Positions 34,228-42,717 of a DNA stretch of 64,000 bases are shown here, one piece after another. The notes under the pieces were generated by a model. That model saw nothing but the letters and a program-made list of their open reading frames with translations, was not told the DNA's origin and ran no database searches. The stretch's first letter is position 1. Each line of letters begins with the position of its first letter. The position numbers and the translations under genes are program-made. The stretch is from positions 11,324-75,323 of the forward strand of contig CAZQEZ010000003.1 in NCBI GenBank assembly GCA_964592475.1, read 5' to 3'. The stretch comes from CAZQEZ01 sp964592475. GTDB lineage: Bacteria; Bacteroidota; Bacteroidia; Cytophagales; Cyclobacteriaceae.

Positions 34228-34824
34228 ATGTACGCAATTGTAGATATAGCCGGGAAGCAATTTAAAGTAGAAAAAAACAAATTCATCTACGCTCCCCTGT
34301 TGCAAAAAGAAAAAGACGCTTCAGTAGAATTTGATAATATTTTATTATTAGATGATGATGGCAAAGTACAAGTAGGTGCCCCTGCTGTAAAAGGCTTTAA
34401 AGTAACAGCCAAAGTACTGGAGCACGTGAAAGGTGATAAAGTAATTGTTTTCAAGAAGAAAAGACGAAAAGGCTATAAAAAGAAAAATGGTCATCGTCAA
34501 GATTTCACCAAATTATTGATTGAAGACATTACTGATGGCACAACCAAAAAAAGTGCTGCCAGGGAAAACAAGTCTACCAAAAAGACTGCAAGCACTAGTG
34601 AGAAAACCACATCAACCAGCAAAGACGATTTGACTAAAATCAAAGGTATTGGTGAGGTTTATCAAAAAGAACTAAACAAAATTGGCTATACTTCCTATCA
34701 ACAAATAGCCTCATTATCTAAATCAGATATGGAAAAAATTGCTGATGCTGTAGATGGGGTAACTGCAGAGACCATTGAATCAGAGGAATGGGTAAAGCAA
34801 GCTAAGGCATTAGATAAAAAATAG
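34228..34824 (+). CDS. rplU: 50S ribosomal protein L21 with C-terminal helix-hairpin-helix extension
   Basis: Residues 1-103 are a normal L21 (MYAIVDIAGKQFKVEKNK, and the RNA-binding KKKRRKGYKKKNGHRQ segment). Then comes a Lys/Ser/Thr-rich linker (about 110-135) and a helix-hairpin-helix domain (about 136-198: DLTKIKGIGEVYQKELNKIG, then TAETIESEEWVKQA). The extension is similar to HhH modules seen in other Bacteroidota ribosomal proteins of this kind and doubles the usual length of about 103. It is followed by rpmA after 26 bases, as in nearly all bacteria. The role of the extra domain is unknown. Confidence 0.95.
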   Translation: MYAIVDIAGKQFKVEKNKFIYAPLLQKEKDASVEFDNILLLDDDGKVQVGAPAVKGFKVTAKVLEHVKGDKVIVFKKKRRKGYKKKNGHRQDFTKLLIEDITDGTTKKSAARENKSTKKTASTSEKTTSTSKDDLTKIKGIGEVYQKELNKIGYTSYQQIASLSKSDMEKIADAVDGVTAETIESEEWVKQAKALDKK

Positions 34825-34850
34825 AATATAAATTATAAAATTCCAATATT

Positions 34851-35108
34851 ATGGCACATAAAAAAGGAGCAGGTAGTTCAAGGAACGGAAGAGAATCGGA
34901 AAGTAAACGACTTGGTGTAAAAATTTATGGCGGCCAGGAAGCCATCGCCGGGAATATTTTAGTTCGCCAGCGAGGTACTAAGCACCATCCTGGTAAAAAT
35001 GTAGGTATCGGTAAAGATCATACGTTATTTGCATTGTCAAATGGTGTGGTTAGCTTTAAGAAAGGTCGAAAAAACCGTTCATTCGTTTCGGTAAAACCCC
35101 AAGCATAA
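34851..35108 (+). CDS. rpmA: 50S ribosomal protein L27
   Basis: Component of the large subunit near the peptidyl-transferase centre. MAHKKGAGSSRNGRES at the N-terminus is diagnostic and needs no N-terminal processing beyond Met. The conserved RQRGTKHHPGKNVGIGKDHTLFAL follows in the middle. 85 residues is standard. It forms an operon with rplU and ends in the hairpin at 35126-35157. Confidence 0.98.
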   Translation: MAHKKGAGSSRNGRESESKRLGVKIYGGQEAIAGNILVRQRGTKHHPGKNVGIGKDHTLFALSNGVVSFKKGRKNRSFVSVKPQA

Positions 35109-35125
35109 TTAACAAAAATTTACAT

Positions 35126-35157
35126 AAAAAAAGCTATGCATATCATAGCTTTTTTTA
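35126..35157. terminator. Bidirectional terminator between rpmA and hemH
   Basis: AAAAAAAGCTATG and CATAGCTTTTTTT pair around CATAT. A/T-runs flank both sides, so it serves both convergent genes. The last bases overlap the hemH stop codon. Confidence 0.85.
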
Positions 35158-36186
35158 TGTATTCTTTACCAAATCTTCAAGGCATTTTATCCAAACAGGA
35201 TTATCATTGAGGCTATCTACTAATTGCCAATGTTCACCACCAGCCTCTTCAAATTCCTCTTTAAATTCCTCACCTACTTCTATAGTAGTCTCCAGGCAGT
35301 CAGCCACAAAGGCAGGTGAAAAAGCCAATACCCTCTTATAGCCCTTACCAGGAAGCTTTTTTAATATTTCATCAGTATAAGGTTTAATCCAGGGATCATT
35401 GCCCAATCTCGATTGAAAAGACACCACATATTTATCCTCAGGTATGCCCAGTTCGGCAGCAAGCAATCTTGAAGTAGCAAAACATTGACCTCTGTAGCAA
35501 TATTGATTCTTCTTATGATACACGGAACAGCATTTATTTGAAAGCTGACAATAATTATCTACAGATGCTTTTTTTATTTGCCGTTCAGGTATTCCATGAT
35601 AGCTAAACACATAGAAATCGTAATCATCTATCTTGGTCATGTATTTTTTGGCACTATCAGCAAAAGCCTTGATCATTAATGGATGGTCAAAAAACTTATC
35701 AATTGTTTTAATTATTGGTATATTCTGCCATTGTGTTACTATTTCCATCACCTTTTCAATTACCGATCCTGAGGTGGCGGAAGCATATTGTGGAAATAGA
35801 GGCACAATAATAATCTCACTAACATTTGCTTCTTTTAATTCATCCAGGCCTTTTGCGATTGAAGGACTTTGATAACGCATGGCAAGAGACACTAAATATT
35901 CATCCCCTAAAGCTTTTGCAAGCAGGTTTCGTACATCTACCCCGTAGAACATTAATGGCGACCCTCTTTCCTGCCACAATTTACGATAGATCTTTGCAGA
36001 TTTTGGGGCTCGAAAAGGTGCTATGATTAAATTTACCAACAGCCACCGGTATAAAAACGGAATGTCAACAACCCTTTTGTCCATTAGAAATTCTCGTAAA
36101 TACTTGCGTACATCAGGAACAGAAGGACTATCAGGAGTGCCTAAGTTGACCAATAAAACACCTTTTTTGCCACTATTTTTCTTCAT
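35155..36186 (-). CDS. hemH: Ferrochelatase
   Basis: Inserts iron into protoporphyrin (or coproporphyrin) as the end of heme synthesis. The GVLLVNLGTPDSP start, YASATSGSVIE and the catalytic FSYHGIPERQIKK (His about residue 195) are clear, as is AFSPAFVADCLETTIE with the conserved Glu. Between about residues 207 and 235 there are six Cys (YCQLSNKCC, then YCYRGQCF). In some bacterial ferrochelatases a cysteine group in this internal region binds a 2Fe-2S cluster; that is a possibility here, not shown. 343 residues is normal. Confidence 0.96.
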   Translation of the reverse strand: MKKNSGKKGVLLVNLGTPDSPSVPDVRKYLREFLMDKRVVDIPFLYRWLLVNLIIAPFRAPKSAKIYRKLWQERGSPLMFYGVDVRNLLAKALGDEYLVSLAMRYQSPSIAKGLDELKEANVSEIIIVPLFPQYASATSGSVIEKVMEIVTQWQNIPIIKTIDKFFDHPLMIKAFADSAKKYMTKIDDYDFYVFSYHGIPERQIKKASVDNYCQLSNKCCSVYHKKNQYCYRGQCFATSRLLAAELGIPEDKYVVSFQSRLGNDPWIKPYTDEILKKLPGKGYKRVLAFSPAFVADCLETTIEVGEEFKEEFEEAGGEHWQLVDSLNDNPVWIKCLEDLVKNT

Positions 36187-36377
36187 TTTTTTCCTTTAAA
36201 AGTCTATACTTTTTTTGCTGCTAACCTTCCGGTAATATTTAATGTTTGTAATTTTTAAAAAATAGCAGTCGGAAGTTTTTTGTAAACAACAAAACAACAT
36301 AATTTTAAGGATAAATTAGCTGTAATTTTTACATAAACGCGAGCAAATTTAATACATCAATATTAAACACATTTACT

Positions 36378-37361
36378 ATGATTGATCTTTCTACTCAATA
36401 TCTTGGCCTAAACTTGAAAAACCCACTTATCGTTTCTAGTAGCAGCTTGACGAATAATGTAAACGGCATTCTTAGTTGTGCCAATAGCGGCGCCGGTGCA
36501 GTAGTGCTTAAGTCTCTTTTTGAGGAGCAAATCACCTCAGAACTGGAAACCATAGAAAACGATCCATCTATTGATGATCATCCTGAAGCTGCTGACTACG
36601 TTCGCAAGTTGGGAATGGATTTTCAATCCGATACTTACCTGCAATTAATAGAACAAGCGAAAAATTCTGTAGATATTCCGATAATTGCCAGTCTAAACTG
36701 CATCAGTCATGAAAAATGGACCGATTTTGCCAGGCAAATTGAAGAAGCAGGAGCCGATGCACTTGAATTAAACATAGCGATCATGCCTAAAGATTTTGAT
36801 GCTGAGACAGAAAAAATTGAAGATTTAGTAGTAGCGATAGTAAAAAATGTGAGGAGTAAAATAGACATACCCTTAACAATAAAACTAGGGCCATATTTTA
36901 CCTCTTTACCTAAAATGGTTCAGCGATTACAAGATGCCGGCGTCAATGGACTAGTACTGTTTAATAGGTTTTACAGGCCGGATGTAGATATTGAAAAGCT
37001 AGAAATAGTACCTGGCTATCGCTATAGCTCTCCGGAGGAAATTAGTTTATCACTTAGATGGATTGGCATTTTATCCAGAAAAGTAACAGTGGATTTGGCC
37101 AGCTCTACCGGAATATACGATGGCGCAGGAGTTATCAAGCAAATTCTGGCAGGAGCTCAGACTACGCAAATTTGTAGCACTGTATATGTAAATGGCTTCA
37201 AGCAAATAGGCATTATGCTTGAAAGAGTTAAATTTTGGATGCAAACTCATGGCTATGAATCTCTGGACGATTTTCGTGGAATATTAAGCCATAAAACAAC
37301 CCAAAAACCAGCATACTATGAAAGACTTCAGTACATCAAAGCTTTGGTGGGAATTGAATAA
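36378..37361 (+). CDS. Dihydroorotate dehydrogenase-like flavoprotein
   Basis: FMN-binding TIM barrel of the PyrD superfamily. It starts MIDLSTQYLGLNLKNPLIVSS, with the NLxLKNP motif, and continues with ASLNCISHEKW, ALELNIAIMP, IPLTIKLGP and VDLASSTGIYDGAGVIKQIL, with FMN-contact regions. It differs from true PyrD by missing typical orotate contacts. Bacteroidota often carry this paralogue as a stand-alone gene of unknown substrate. 327 residues. It converges with comF, whose stop codon is 2 bases away. Confidence 0.85.
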   Translation: MIDLSTQYLGLNLKNPLIVSSSSLTNNVNGILSCANSGAGAVVLKSLFEEQITSELETIENDPSIDDHPEAADYVRKLGMDFQSDTYLQLIEQAKNSVDIPIIASLNCISHEKWTDFARQIEEAGADALELNIAIMPKDFDAETEKIEDLVVAIVKNVRSKIDIPLTIKLGPYFTSLPKMVQRLQDAGVNGLVLFNRFYRPDVDIEKLEIVPGYRYSSPEEISLSLRWIGILSRKVTVDLASSTGIYDGAGVIKQILAGAQTTQICSTVYVNGFKQIGIMLERVKFWMQTHGYESLDDFRGILSHKTTQKPAYYERLQYIKALVGIE

Positions 37362-37362
37362 A

Positions 37363-38049
37363 TTATTCTACTTGAGCCAAAGATGCAACACTTATCGCAC
37401 GGGTATCATGGCGTTCTAATTGCAGGGCGCAGGCTTCTAAGGTGGCTCCCGTGGTAATTACATCGTCCACCAGCAGTACATGTTTGTTTTTAATTTGTTC
37501 TGTATCTACCACAGAAAATATTTGTTCCACATTTTTCCACCGAGCTATTCTGCTTTTACGGGTTTGCGTGTCACTGTGTGATTTTCTAATCATAATTTTG
37601 GGCATATGCGGTATATTCAACACTTCTGCTAAGCCTTTGGCAAAAAATTCACTTTGATTATAGCCTCTCTTTTTCAATTTTTTAGGATGTAAAGGCACAG
37701 GTACAATTAAATCCCAATCAAAATTTGCTTGATTTTGCAGTAAATCTTGAGCAAACCATCTACCTAACACGGTACCTATTTCAGGATAGTTTTTATACTT
37801 ATAATAATGCATCACGGTTTGCACTTTCCCGCTTTTTATAAATTTAAGATAAGCTGTAGCTTGCTGTAACGATTGCACGTTGTTTAACCTGAAGTGAATT
37901 GGATTATTTTTACTCAAATAATATTTGGTTTTAGGCAATTCGGCTACACATTGCGTACAAATGTATTTTTCATTACCTACCAGATTGTTATGACAAGTAA
38001 AACAGTATTCCGGGAAAAAAAGTGAAATAAAATCGTTGATTATATTCAT
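37363..38049 (-). CDS. ComF-family phosphoribosyltransferase
   Basis: A zinc-ribbon-like N-terminus (CFTCHNNL and CTQC) precedes a type I phosphoribosyltransferase domain with VPVPLHPKKLKKRGYNQSE and the PRPP loop VLLVDDVITTGATLEAC. This is the ComF family, involved in late steps of DNA uptake in naturally competent bacteria and present widely in others. The start is at MNIINDFISLFF; a longer frame would overlap the divergent carboxymuconolactone decarboxylase gene. 228 residues. Confidence 0.92.
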   Translation of the reverse strand: MNIINDFISLFFPEYCFTCHNNLVGNEKYICTQCVAELPKTKYYLSKNNPIHFRLNNVQSLQQATAYLKFIKSGKVQTVMHYYKYKNYPEIGTVLGRWFAQDLLQNQANFDWDLIVPVPLHPKKLKKRGYNQSEFFAKGLAEVLNIPHMPKIMIRKSHSDTQTRKSRIARWKNVEQIFSVVDTEQIKNKHVLLVDDVITTGATLEACALQLERHDTRAISVASLAQVE

Positions 38050-38083
38050 TTTTGTAAAAATAAACCTTTTAAAAGTAAATATA

Positions 38084-38425
38084 ATGGATTTAATCAATGA
38101 ATTTAATCAATATCGGTCAAAAATGAATGCCCAAATAATGGCTGCTGATAATAAAATAATTAAAAGGATATTTAACCTTGACACCAATGCCTATGAAAAT
38201 GGCGTTGTTGATAGCACCACCAAAGAATATGTAGGGTTAGCTTGTTCAATGGTAATGCGATGCGACGATTGCGTAAAGTATCATCTGGAAAAATGTCATG
38301 AATTAGGTGTTACTACTGAGCAAATTTTTGAAATATTTGCAATTGCCAATCTTATAGGAGGAACTATTGTTATCCCTCATTTACGCAAAGCTGTAGATTA
38401 TTGGCAGCAATTAAACAGTAAATAA
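38084..38425 (+). CDS. Carboxymuconolactone decarboxylase family (AhpD-like) protein
   Basis: Alpha-helical protein with the AhpD-like motif MRCDDCVKYHLEKC: a CxxC pair followed by His, as in thiol-active members of the family. The start at MDLINEFNQYRSKM gives 113 residues, the usual size; a longer frame overlapping comF is rejected. CxxC members can act as hydroperoxide reductases; that activity is inferred. It is followed after 4 bases by the next gene, so the two are in one operon. Confidence 0.88.
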   Translation: MDLINEFNQYRSKMNAQIMAADNKIIKRIFNLDTNAYENGVVDSTTKEYVGLACSMVMRCDDCVKYHLEKCHELGVTTEQIFEIFAIANLIGGTIVIPHLRKAVDYWQQLNSK

Positions 38426-38429
38426 AATT

Positions 38430-38786
38430 ATGAACAAAAGAGATATAGAACTGGATAAAAACTGGTTTAAGCTTTGTACAAGGCTTGAGCAGATGATTGG
38501 AAAAAGACCAAAGGATTTAAATAGTGTATTGTTTTTAATTGGTGTTCAGGAATTGGGGCAAGGGAAGAAGAATTTTAGTAAAGAACAAAAACAGGATTTA
38601 ATGCACATCGCCATTTGTAAAGTTCTTAGTTTATCTGGTTTTTACGAATTAGAAGGAATAGACAAAGACGGCTGGCCACACTGGAAGCCTGTTAAGAAGC
38701 TACCGCATTTTGATTTGCTGGAGCAAGAAAAACTTTTAAAGATGCATGTAATTGAATATTTTGAAAAGGAACTTCACCTATTGTAA
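38430..38786 (+). CDS. Conserved hypothetical protein (118 aa)
   Basis: Not recognised. It has no signal or membrane segment and is mixed alpha-helical, with LNSVLFLIGVQELGQGKKNF and LMHIAICKVLSLSGFYELEG, which look like conserved blocks, and a WPHWKP motif near the C-terminus. It is probably a soluble protein of Bacteroidota, co-transcribed with the AhpD-like gene. The 254 bases that follow are very AT-rich; TATATTTG at 38931-38938 is the only promoter-like hit. Confidence 0.7.
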   Translation: MNKRDIELDKNWFKLCTRLEQMIGKRPKDLNSVLFLIGVQELGQGKKNFSKEQKQDLMHIAICKVLSLSGFYELEGIDKDGWPHWKPVKKLPHFDLLEQEKLLKMHVIEYFEKELHLL

Positions 38787-39040
38787 TATTTTTGCCGTAT
38801 TCGTAAATAAATATTGAAGTCAAAATGATATTTTGACAAGATGCCAGGATTTGATTCAATAATTTTTAAATTATGGCTATTTATTTAATAAATTAATCAT
38901 ATTTGTTTTAAAAATATTTAAATTATTGCCTATATTTGTAAGTTTTTATTAATTTTTGATGATTATTTTTCATGTTTTTTAAAATAAAGTATGTAATTTG
39001 GCAAATATTTTCTGTATAACAAACCTAACATTATCAGATA

Positions 39041-40348
39041 ATGCATAAGTTAGCAACAATTGTACTGTTGGTTACTTTATCATCTTGTGACTACTTCAGC
39101 CAAAAGTACCCTACTGCTATGTACCGAGGAGATACAGCCCGTACTGGCTTTCTTCAAGATTCAATGAAAATGCCCACTTCATTAAAATGGAAGTATAAAA
39201 CGAATGGCAAAATTTTTGCCGCCCCCTTAGTTACTCAAAAGTATATATATGTAGGCAGTAGCGATAGCGCTGTTTATTGTTTCACAAAGGAAGGAGAACT
39301 TAAATGGAAATATACCACTCACGGTGGTGTAAACTCTACTCCGGTTTTATATGAAAACAGAATTTTTTTTATAAGTGAAGATGGCAATATTTATGCTATC
39401 GATGCTAATAGCGGCAAAGAGAAATGGGTATTCACAACTAAAGGTGAAAAAGAATTTGTAAAAAAGGGATTGTATGGTTTAAGACCACTAAACATAGATC
39501 ATTCAGATCTATGGGATTTATTTCTTTCTTCACCTATGATTTATAAAAATCGAATAGTAGTAGGAGGAGGCGACCATTATATATATGGACTTGACCCGGA
39601 AGATGCACGCATGATGTTCCGTTTTGTAGGCAATGAAATTGTGCATTCGAGTATGGCAGGTGCTTATAATATGGTATATGTTGGTTGTTGGGACGGATAC
39701 ATTTATGCCCTCGATGCGGTAACAGGTATAGAACTTTGGAGGCAATCTGCCGGACAGGATTCAACTAATTATAAAATGCAAGGAATACAAGGCACCCCTG
39801 CCATTGCTGATAGTTTGTTGATAGTGCCGTCAAGAGACTCTTATTTATATGCAATGCATGTAAAAAAAGGAGAAATTAAATGGAAACATGATAACGACAG
39901 TTCATGGCTGGTGTCAAGCCCGGCAATTGCCGATAATAATGTATATTTTACTACATTAGATGACCATATGCTCAAAAGTGTTCACTTACATACCGGTAGA
40001 TTAATATATAAAACTAATATTGGAAGCTACAATTTAGCCTCTCCGGTTATTGCAGGCAATAAGCTGGTTTTAGCAACTTTAGCCGGAGAATTACAAATTT
40101 ATGATCGTATAACAGGTGAGAAATTATGGTCGTGGCAAACCGATGGTAGTAAAAACAATCCTGATGGATTGATAAAGGAAGATGGCACTATGGATAAGAC
40201 TATGATTTTTAAAACCAGTAATTATTATGAGCACCGCGATAGCATGAATAAAATATTATCCAGTGGAGCTATAATCTCTGAGCCTGTAGTACATGGAAAT
40301 AATATTTACCTTACATCTACCGATAGTACTTTATACGTGTTACAATAA
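39041..40348 (+). CDS. PQQ-like beta-propeller lipoprotein (BamB-like)
   Basis: Lipoprotein: short signal peptide with lipobox LSSC (Cys about residue 16). The mature part is a beta-propeller with repeated tryptophan-docking units such as LKWKYKTNGKIFAAPLVTQ, LKWKYTTHGGVNSTPVLY, EKWVFTTKGEKE, ELWRQSAG and IKWKHDNDSSWLVSSPAI. This is the pattern of BamB/PQQ-enzyme repeats, but no PQQ-binding catalytic residues are evident. A role in outer-membrane assembly or substrate binding is inference. 435 residues. It stands alone, with the -7-like TATATTTG about 100 bases upstream. Confidence 0.85.
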   Translation: MHKLATIVLLVTLSSCDYFSQKYPTAMYRGDTARTGFLQDSMKMPTSLKWKYKTNGKIFAAPLVTQKYIYVGSSDSAVYCFTKEGELKWKYTTHGGVNSTPVLYENRIFFISEDGNIYAIDANSGKEKWVFTTKGEKEFVKKGLYGLRPLNIDHSDLWDLFLSSPMIYKNRIVVGGGDHYIYGLDPEDARMMFRFVGNEIVHSSMAGAYNMVYVGCWDGYIYALDAVTGIELWRQSAGQDSTNYKMQGIQGTPAIADSLLIVPSRDSYLYAMHVKKGEIKWKHDNDSSWLVSSPAIADNNVYFTTLDDHMLKSVHLHTGRLIYKTNIGSYNLASPVIAGNKLVLATLAGELQIYDRITGEKLWSWQTDGSKNNPDGLIKEDGTMDKTMIFKTSNYYEHRDSMNKILSSGAIISEPVVHGNNIYLTSTDSTLYVLQ

Positions 40349-40386
40349 GCTGAGGCGATGGTTTTGCTATAATTTTAATGGGCTTA

Positions 40387-41082
40387 CTAATGGCTTTTTT
40401 TAATTTTATACATAATGCCAAGATTAAAAATAAAATGTTGGCGGCTCAATTCGAAATTACCAATTAAATCGTGTGAATAGCCAAGTTGTCCGGTAAGTTT
40501 AAACTGATTCCAATCGTATCTCGCGATTAATGCAGGCTCTACAAATACACTATTGATGGCTCGTTCAAAGGTTCTTTCCTGAGCCCTTATTTCAAAAACA
40601 TTTATATAGCTGGTTTTTACAGCTCCGCCAAATTCAAGTTCCTTTACTTTTTTGCCAAAGTTTCCCTGAATAAAATATCGGTTAAATTGTCCTCGCGTCA
40701 ACGTGTTATAATCTCCAATAAAATTCAATTGATTGTAAGACTGCAAATACCCTCTGCCATAACCCACAAATACTTCATAAACGGTCCTTTTTGTTAAATA
40801 ACCAAAATGCCCTAAAGCAACTTCTGCCATCAAATGTTGATGATGCTTTCCTTTTATACTATCTTTACCGTTAGTACTTACACTTATATTGCCCATAATA
40901 CTTAAATGATGGTCTATCGCTGTTGCTCCTTGAATATCCAAGCCATTTAAGCCTATATTTGAATTTAGTGAAGATTCGTTAAATTTCTTTAACAAAGGAA
41001 CGTTTAAAGAATTAGCTGTATAAAAGGAAGAACAGCCTGATACCAAAGCAATAAGTATAAAACAAAACATTGATGTTTTCAT
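40387..41082 (-). CDS. Outer-membrane lipoprotein, beta-barrel-like
   Basis: Not assigned to a named family. A signal peptide with lipobox VSGC (Cys about residue 17) is followed by alternating strands rich in Gly/Tyr/Phe (MAEVALGHFGYLTK, YEVFVGYGRGYLQS, YFIQGNFGKK, LTGQLGYSHDLIG) and a C-terminus ending LGIMYKIKKSH. The pattern suggests a small 8-10 strand outer-membrane barrel. It faces the upstream propeller gene convergently. Function unknown. Confidence 0.7.
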   Translation of the reverse strand: MKTSMFCFILIALVSGCSSFYTANSLNVPLLKKFNESSLNSNIGLNGLDIQGATAIDHHLSIMGNISVSTNGKDSIKGKHHQHLMAEVALGHFGYLTKRTVYEVFVGYGRGYLQSYNQLNFIGDYNTLTRGQFNRYFIQGNFGKKVKELEFGGAVKTSYINVFEIRAQERTFERAINSVFVEPALIARYDWNQFKLTGQLGYSHDLIGNFELSRQHFIFNLGIMYKIKKSH

Positions 41083-41319
41083 GATCTATAAAATCTTATT
41101 ATTAATTGATAAATATATACAAAATAATACATTAATTCTTTGCTAAAATATTATTTTTATGGTGGTATTATTTCTATTTCATTATAAACATTACCTGACA
41201 TTAATTTGCACTCAAAAAAATAAACTATTGTCATAACCAAACCGTAATTTTATGCAAACAATCTGGCGATCAATCTCCTTAAGTATATTCTTCCATATAA
41301 AAAATTAATTTATTCTGAA

Positions 41320-41817
41320 ATGAAGTCAACTTTAGCTCCTGAAAATAGTAATGAACCTTTACAAGTTTTGTTAATTGGAAATAATCCACTTGAACTAGCT
41401 TCAATATACGAAACTTTAAAAAAATACTCAAAGAGACAAGTTATCATAGATTGTTGTTTTGATTTTCAACAAAGTGTAGTTAAAGCTCTTAAATTGAATC
41501 CTTCTTGCATTTTGCTTGACGATGCCTTCAGCAAAAAGCGATTAAAAAATTTTATTAATCGAATAAATCAAAATAATAAGACCTCCCATATTCCTATCAC
41601 ATTATTAAAAAGCAACAATTATGGAGGAATTACTTCAAGTGGAATCCAGGAATATGTATTAAAAGATGGGATTTCAACTGAAAGACTGTATAGCTCAATT
41701 ATTAATGCTATACAATTTAAACGAACACATCGTATTATCAAGATAGAACATCGAAGAAGAAAGCGCCAATTGAATAAGTTGATAACTCAAATCAAGAATT
41801 CAATCTATCGAAAATAA
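41320..41817 (+). CDS. Receiver-domain-like protein, degenerate
   Basis: The first about 125 residues have the layout of a CheY receiver: LQVLLIGNNPLELASIYETL, then CILLDDAF at the phospho-Asp position, TSHIPITLLKS at the Thr/Ser position, and EYVLKDG with the conserved Lys. The acidic pocket normally at the end of strand 1 is replaced by Gly-Asn-Asn, so phosphorylation is doubtful. The C-terminal 40 residues are strongly basic (RTHRIIKIEHRRRKRQLNKL). It has no output domain and no adjacent kinase. Confidence 0.65.
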   Translation: MKSTLAPENSNEPLQVLLIGNNPLELASIYETLKKYSKRQVIIDCCFDFQQSVVKALKLNPSCILLDDAFSKKRLKNFINRINQNNKTSHIPITLLKSNNYGGITSSGIQEYVLKDGISTERLYSSIINAIQFKRTHRIIKIEHRRRKRQLNKLITQIKNSIYRK

Positions 41818-41818
41818 G

Positions 41819-42577
41819 CTAGTGAACATAACTTGCCGCGTTAATATCAATTGTACAGCCTGTTGCATGATCTGCCATGCCACTGGCTAAAAATGCAACA
41901 GTAGGTGCAATGTCTTCAGGTGTGGTAAGTTTTTCTAAGGCAATATCATTAATAGCAAAGCTTTCCCCATATTGGTTCATAAAGCTTTTAGCCATATCGG
42001 TATTTACAAATCCGGGTGCTACATTAAATGCTTTTATTCCCTTTTTACCATAAGCTCTGGCAATCGATCGGGTTAAAGCTACTATGCCTCCTTTGCTGGC
42101 AGCATAAGCTAAGTAATCAGAAGTGTCTCCTCTAAAAGCGGCGCGGGATGAAATACTGATAATTCTACCTCCACCAACTTCTTCAAAATGCTGAATTGCT
42201 TTTTTACAAAGTAAAGCAGTAGCGTTTAAATTAACCATCATTGTTTCACTCCAGTCATCAACCCATTGCACATCGTCACTTTCGGGAGAAGAACTGATGG
42301 CTATTCCGGCATTATTAATGATCACGTCAAGACCTTTCATCTTTTTTGCACTATCGATAAAAAGCTGAATTACTTCTAGCGGATTGCACAGATTAGCCTG
42401 TATTGGGTAAGCTTTACTGCCTAATTCTTTTGATAAGCCAGATATAGCATTCTCACTTTTATTATAATGAATAACTACTTGAGCACCACATTTTATTAAA
42501 AAAGCAGCAATCGCTTTTCCTATTCCTCTACTGGCTCCTGTTACCAAAATCTTCCTTTTTGATAAGTCTATATGCAT
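41819..42577 (-). CDS. SDR-family oxidoreductase
   Basis: Classical short-chain dehydrogenase of about 250 residues. The Rossmann motif VTGASRGIGKAI, NNAG and the catalytic YAASKGG (Tyr-x3-Lys) are all present, with Ser in ISISSRAAF. The overall features resemble FabG-like 3-oxoacyl reductases, including the NVAPGFVNTDM block, but the substrate is not determined. It converges with the receiver-like gene, 1 base between stops. The hairpin at 42655-42691 separates it from the gene upstream on the same strand. Confidence 0.88.
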   Translation of the reverse strand: MHIDLSKRKILVTGASRGIGKAIAAFLIKCGAQVVIHYNKSENAISGLSKELGSKAYPIQANLCNPLEVIQLFIDSAKKMKGLDVIINNAGIAISSSPESDDVQWVDDWSETMMVNLNATALLCKKAIQHFEEVGGGRIISISSRAAFRGDTSDYLAYAASKGGIVALTRSIARAYGKKGIKAFNVAPGFVNTDMAKSFMNQYGESFAINDIALEKLTTPEDIAPTVAFLASGMADHATGCTIDINAASYVH

Positions 42578-42654
42578 AATATCAAAAAATTTTAGTGAAT
42601 ATAATGAAAAAAATAGAATATTACTTAATTCTTATTATTCGAAATAATTTTTAA

Positions 42655-42691
42655 CAAAAAAAAAGCGGTTGACATATAGGTTCAACCGCCT
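42655..42691 (-). terminator. Rho-independent terminator
   Basis: GCGGTTGA and TCAACCGC pair (42665-42689). On the minus strand the stem is followed by about ten T, ending the transcript of the Zn-peptidase gene. Confidence 0.85.
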
Positions 42692-42717
42692 TATAAAAAT
42701 TTGTAAGTTCTCAATAT

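Noticed and set aside
36378..37361. True pyrimidine-pathway dihydroorotate dehydrogenase
   Set aside because: The sequence is of the PyrD-like paralogue type, and no other pyr gene is near; specificity is not supported.
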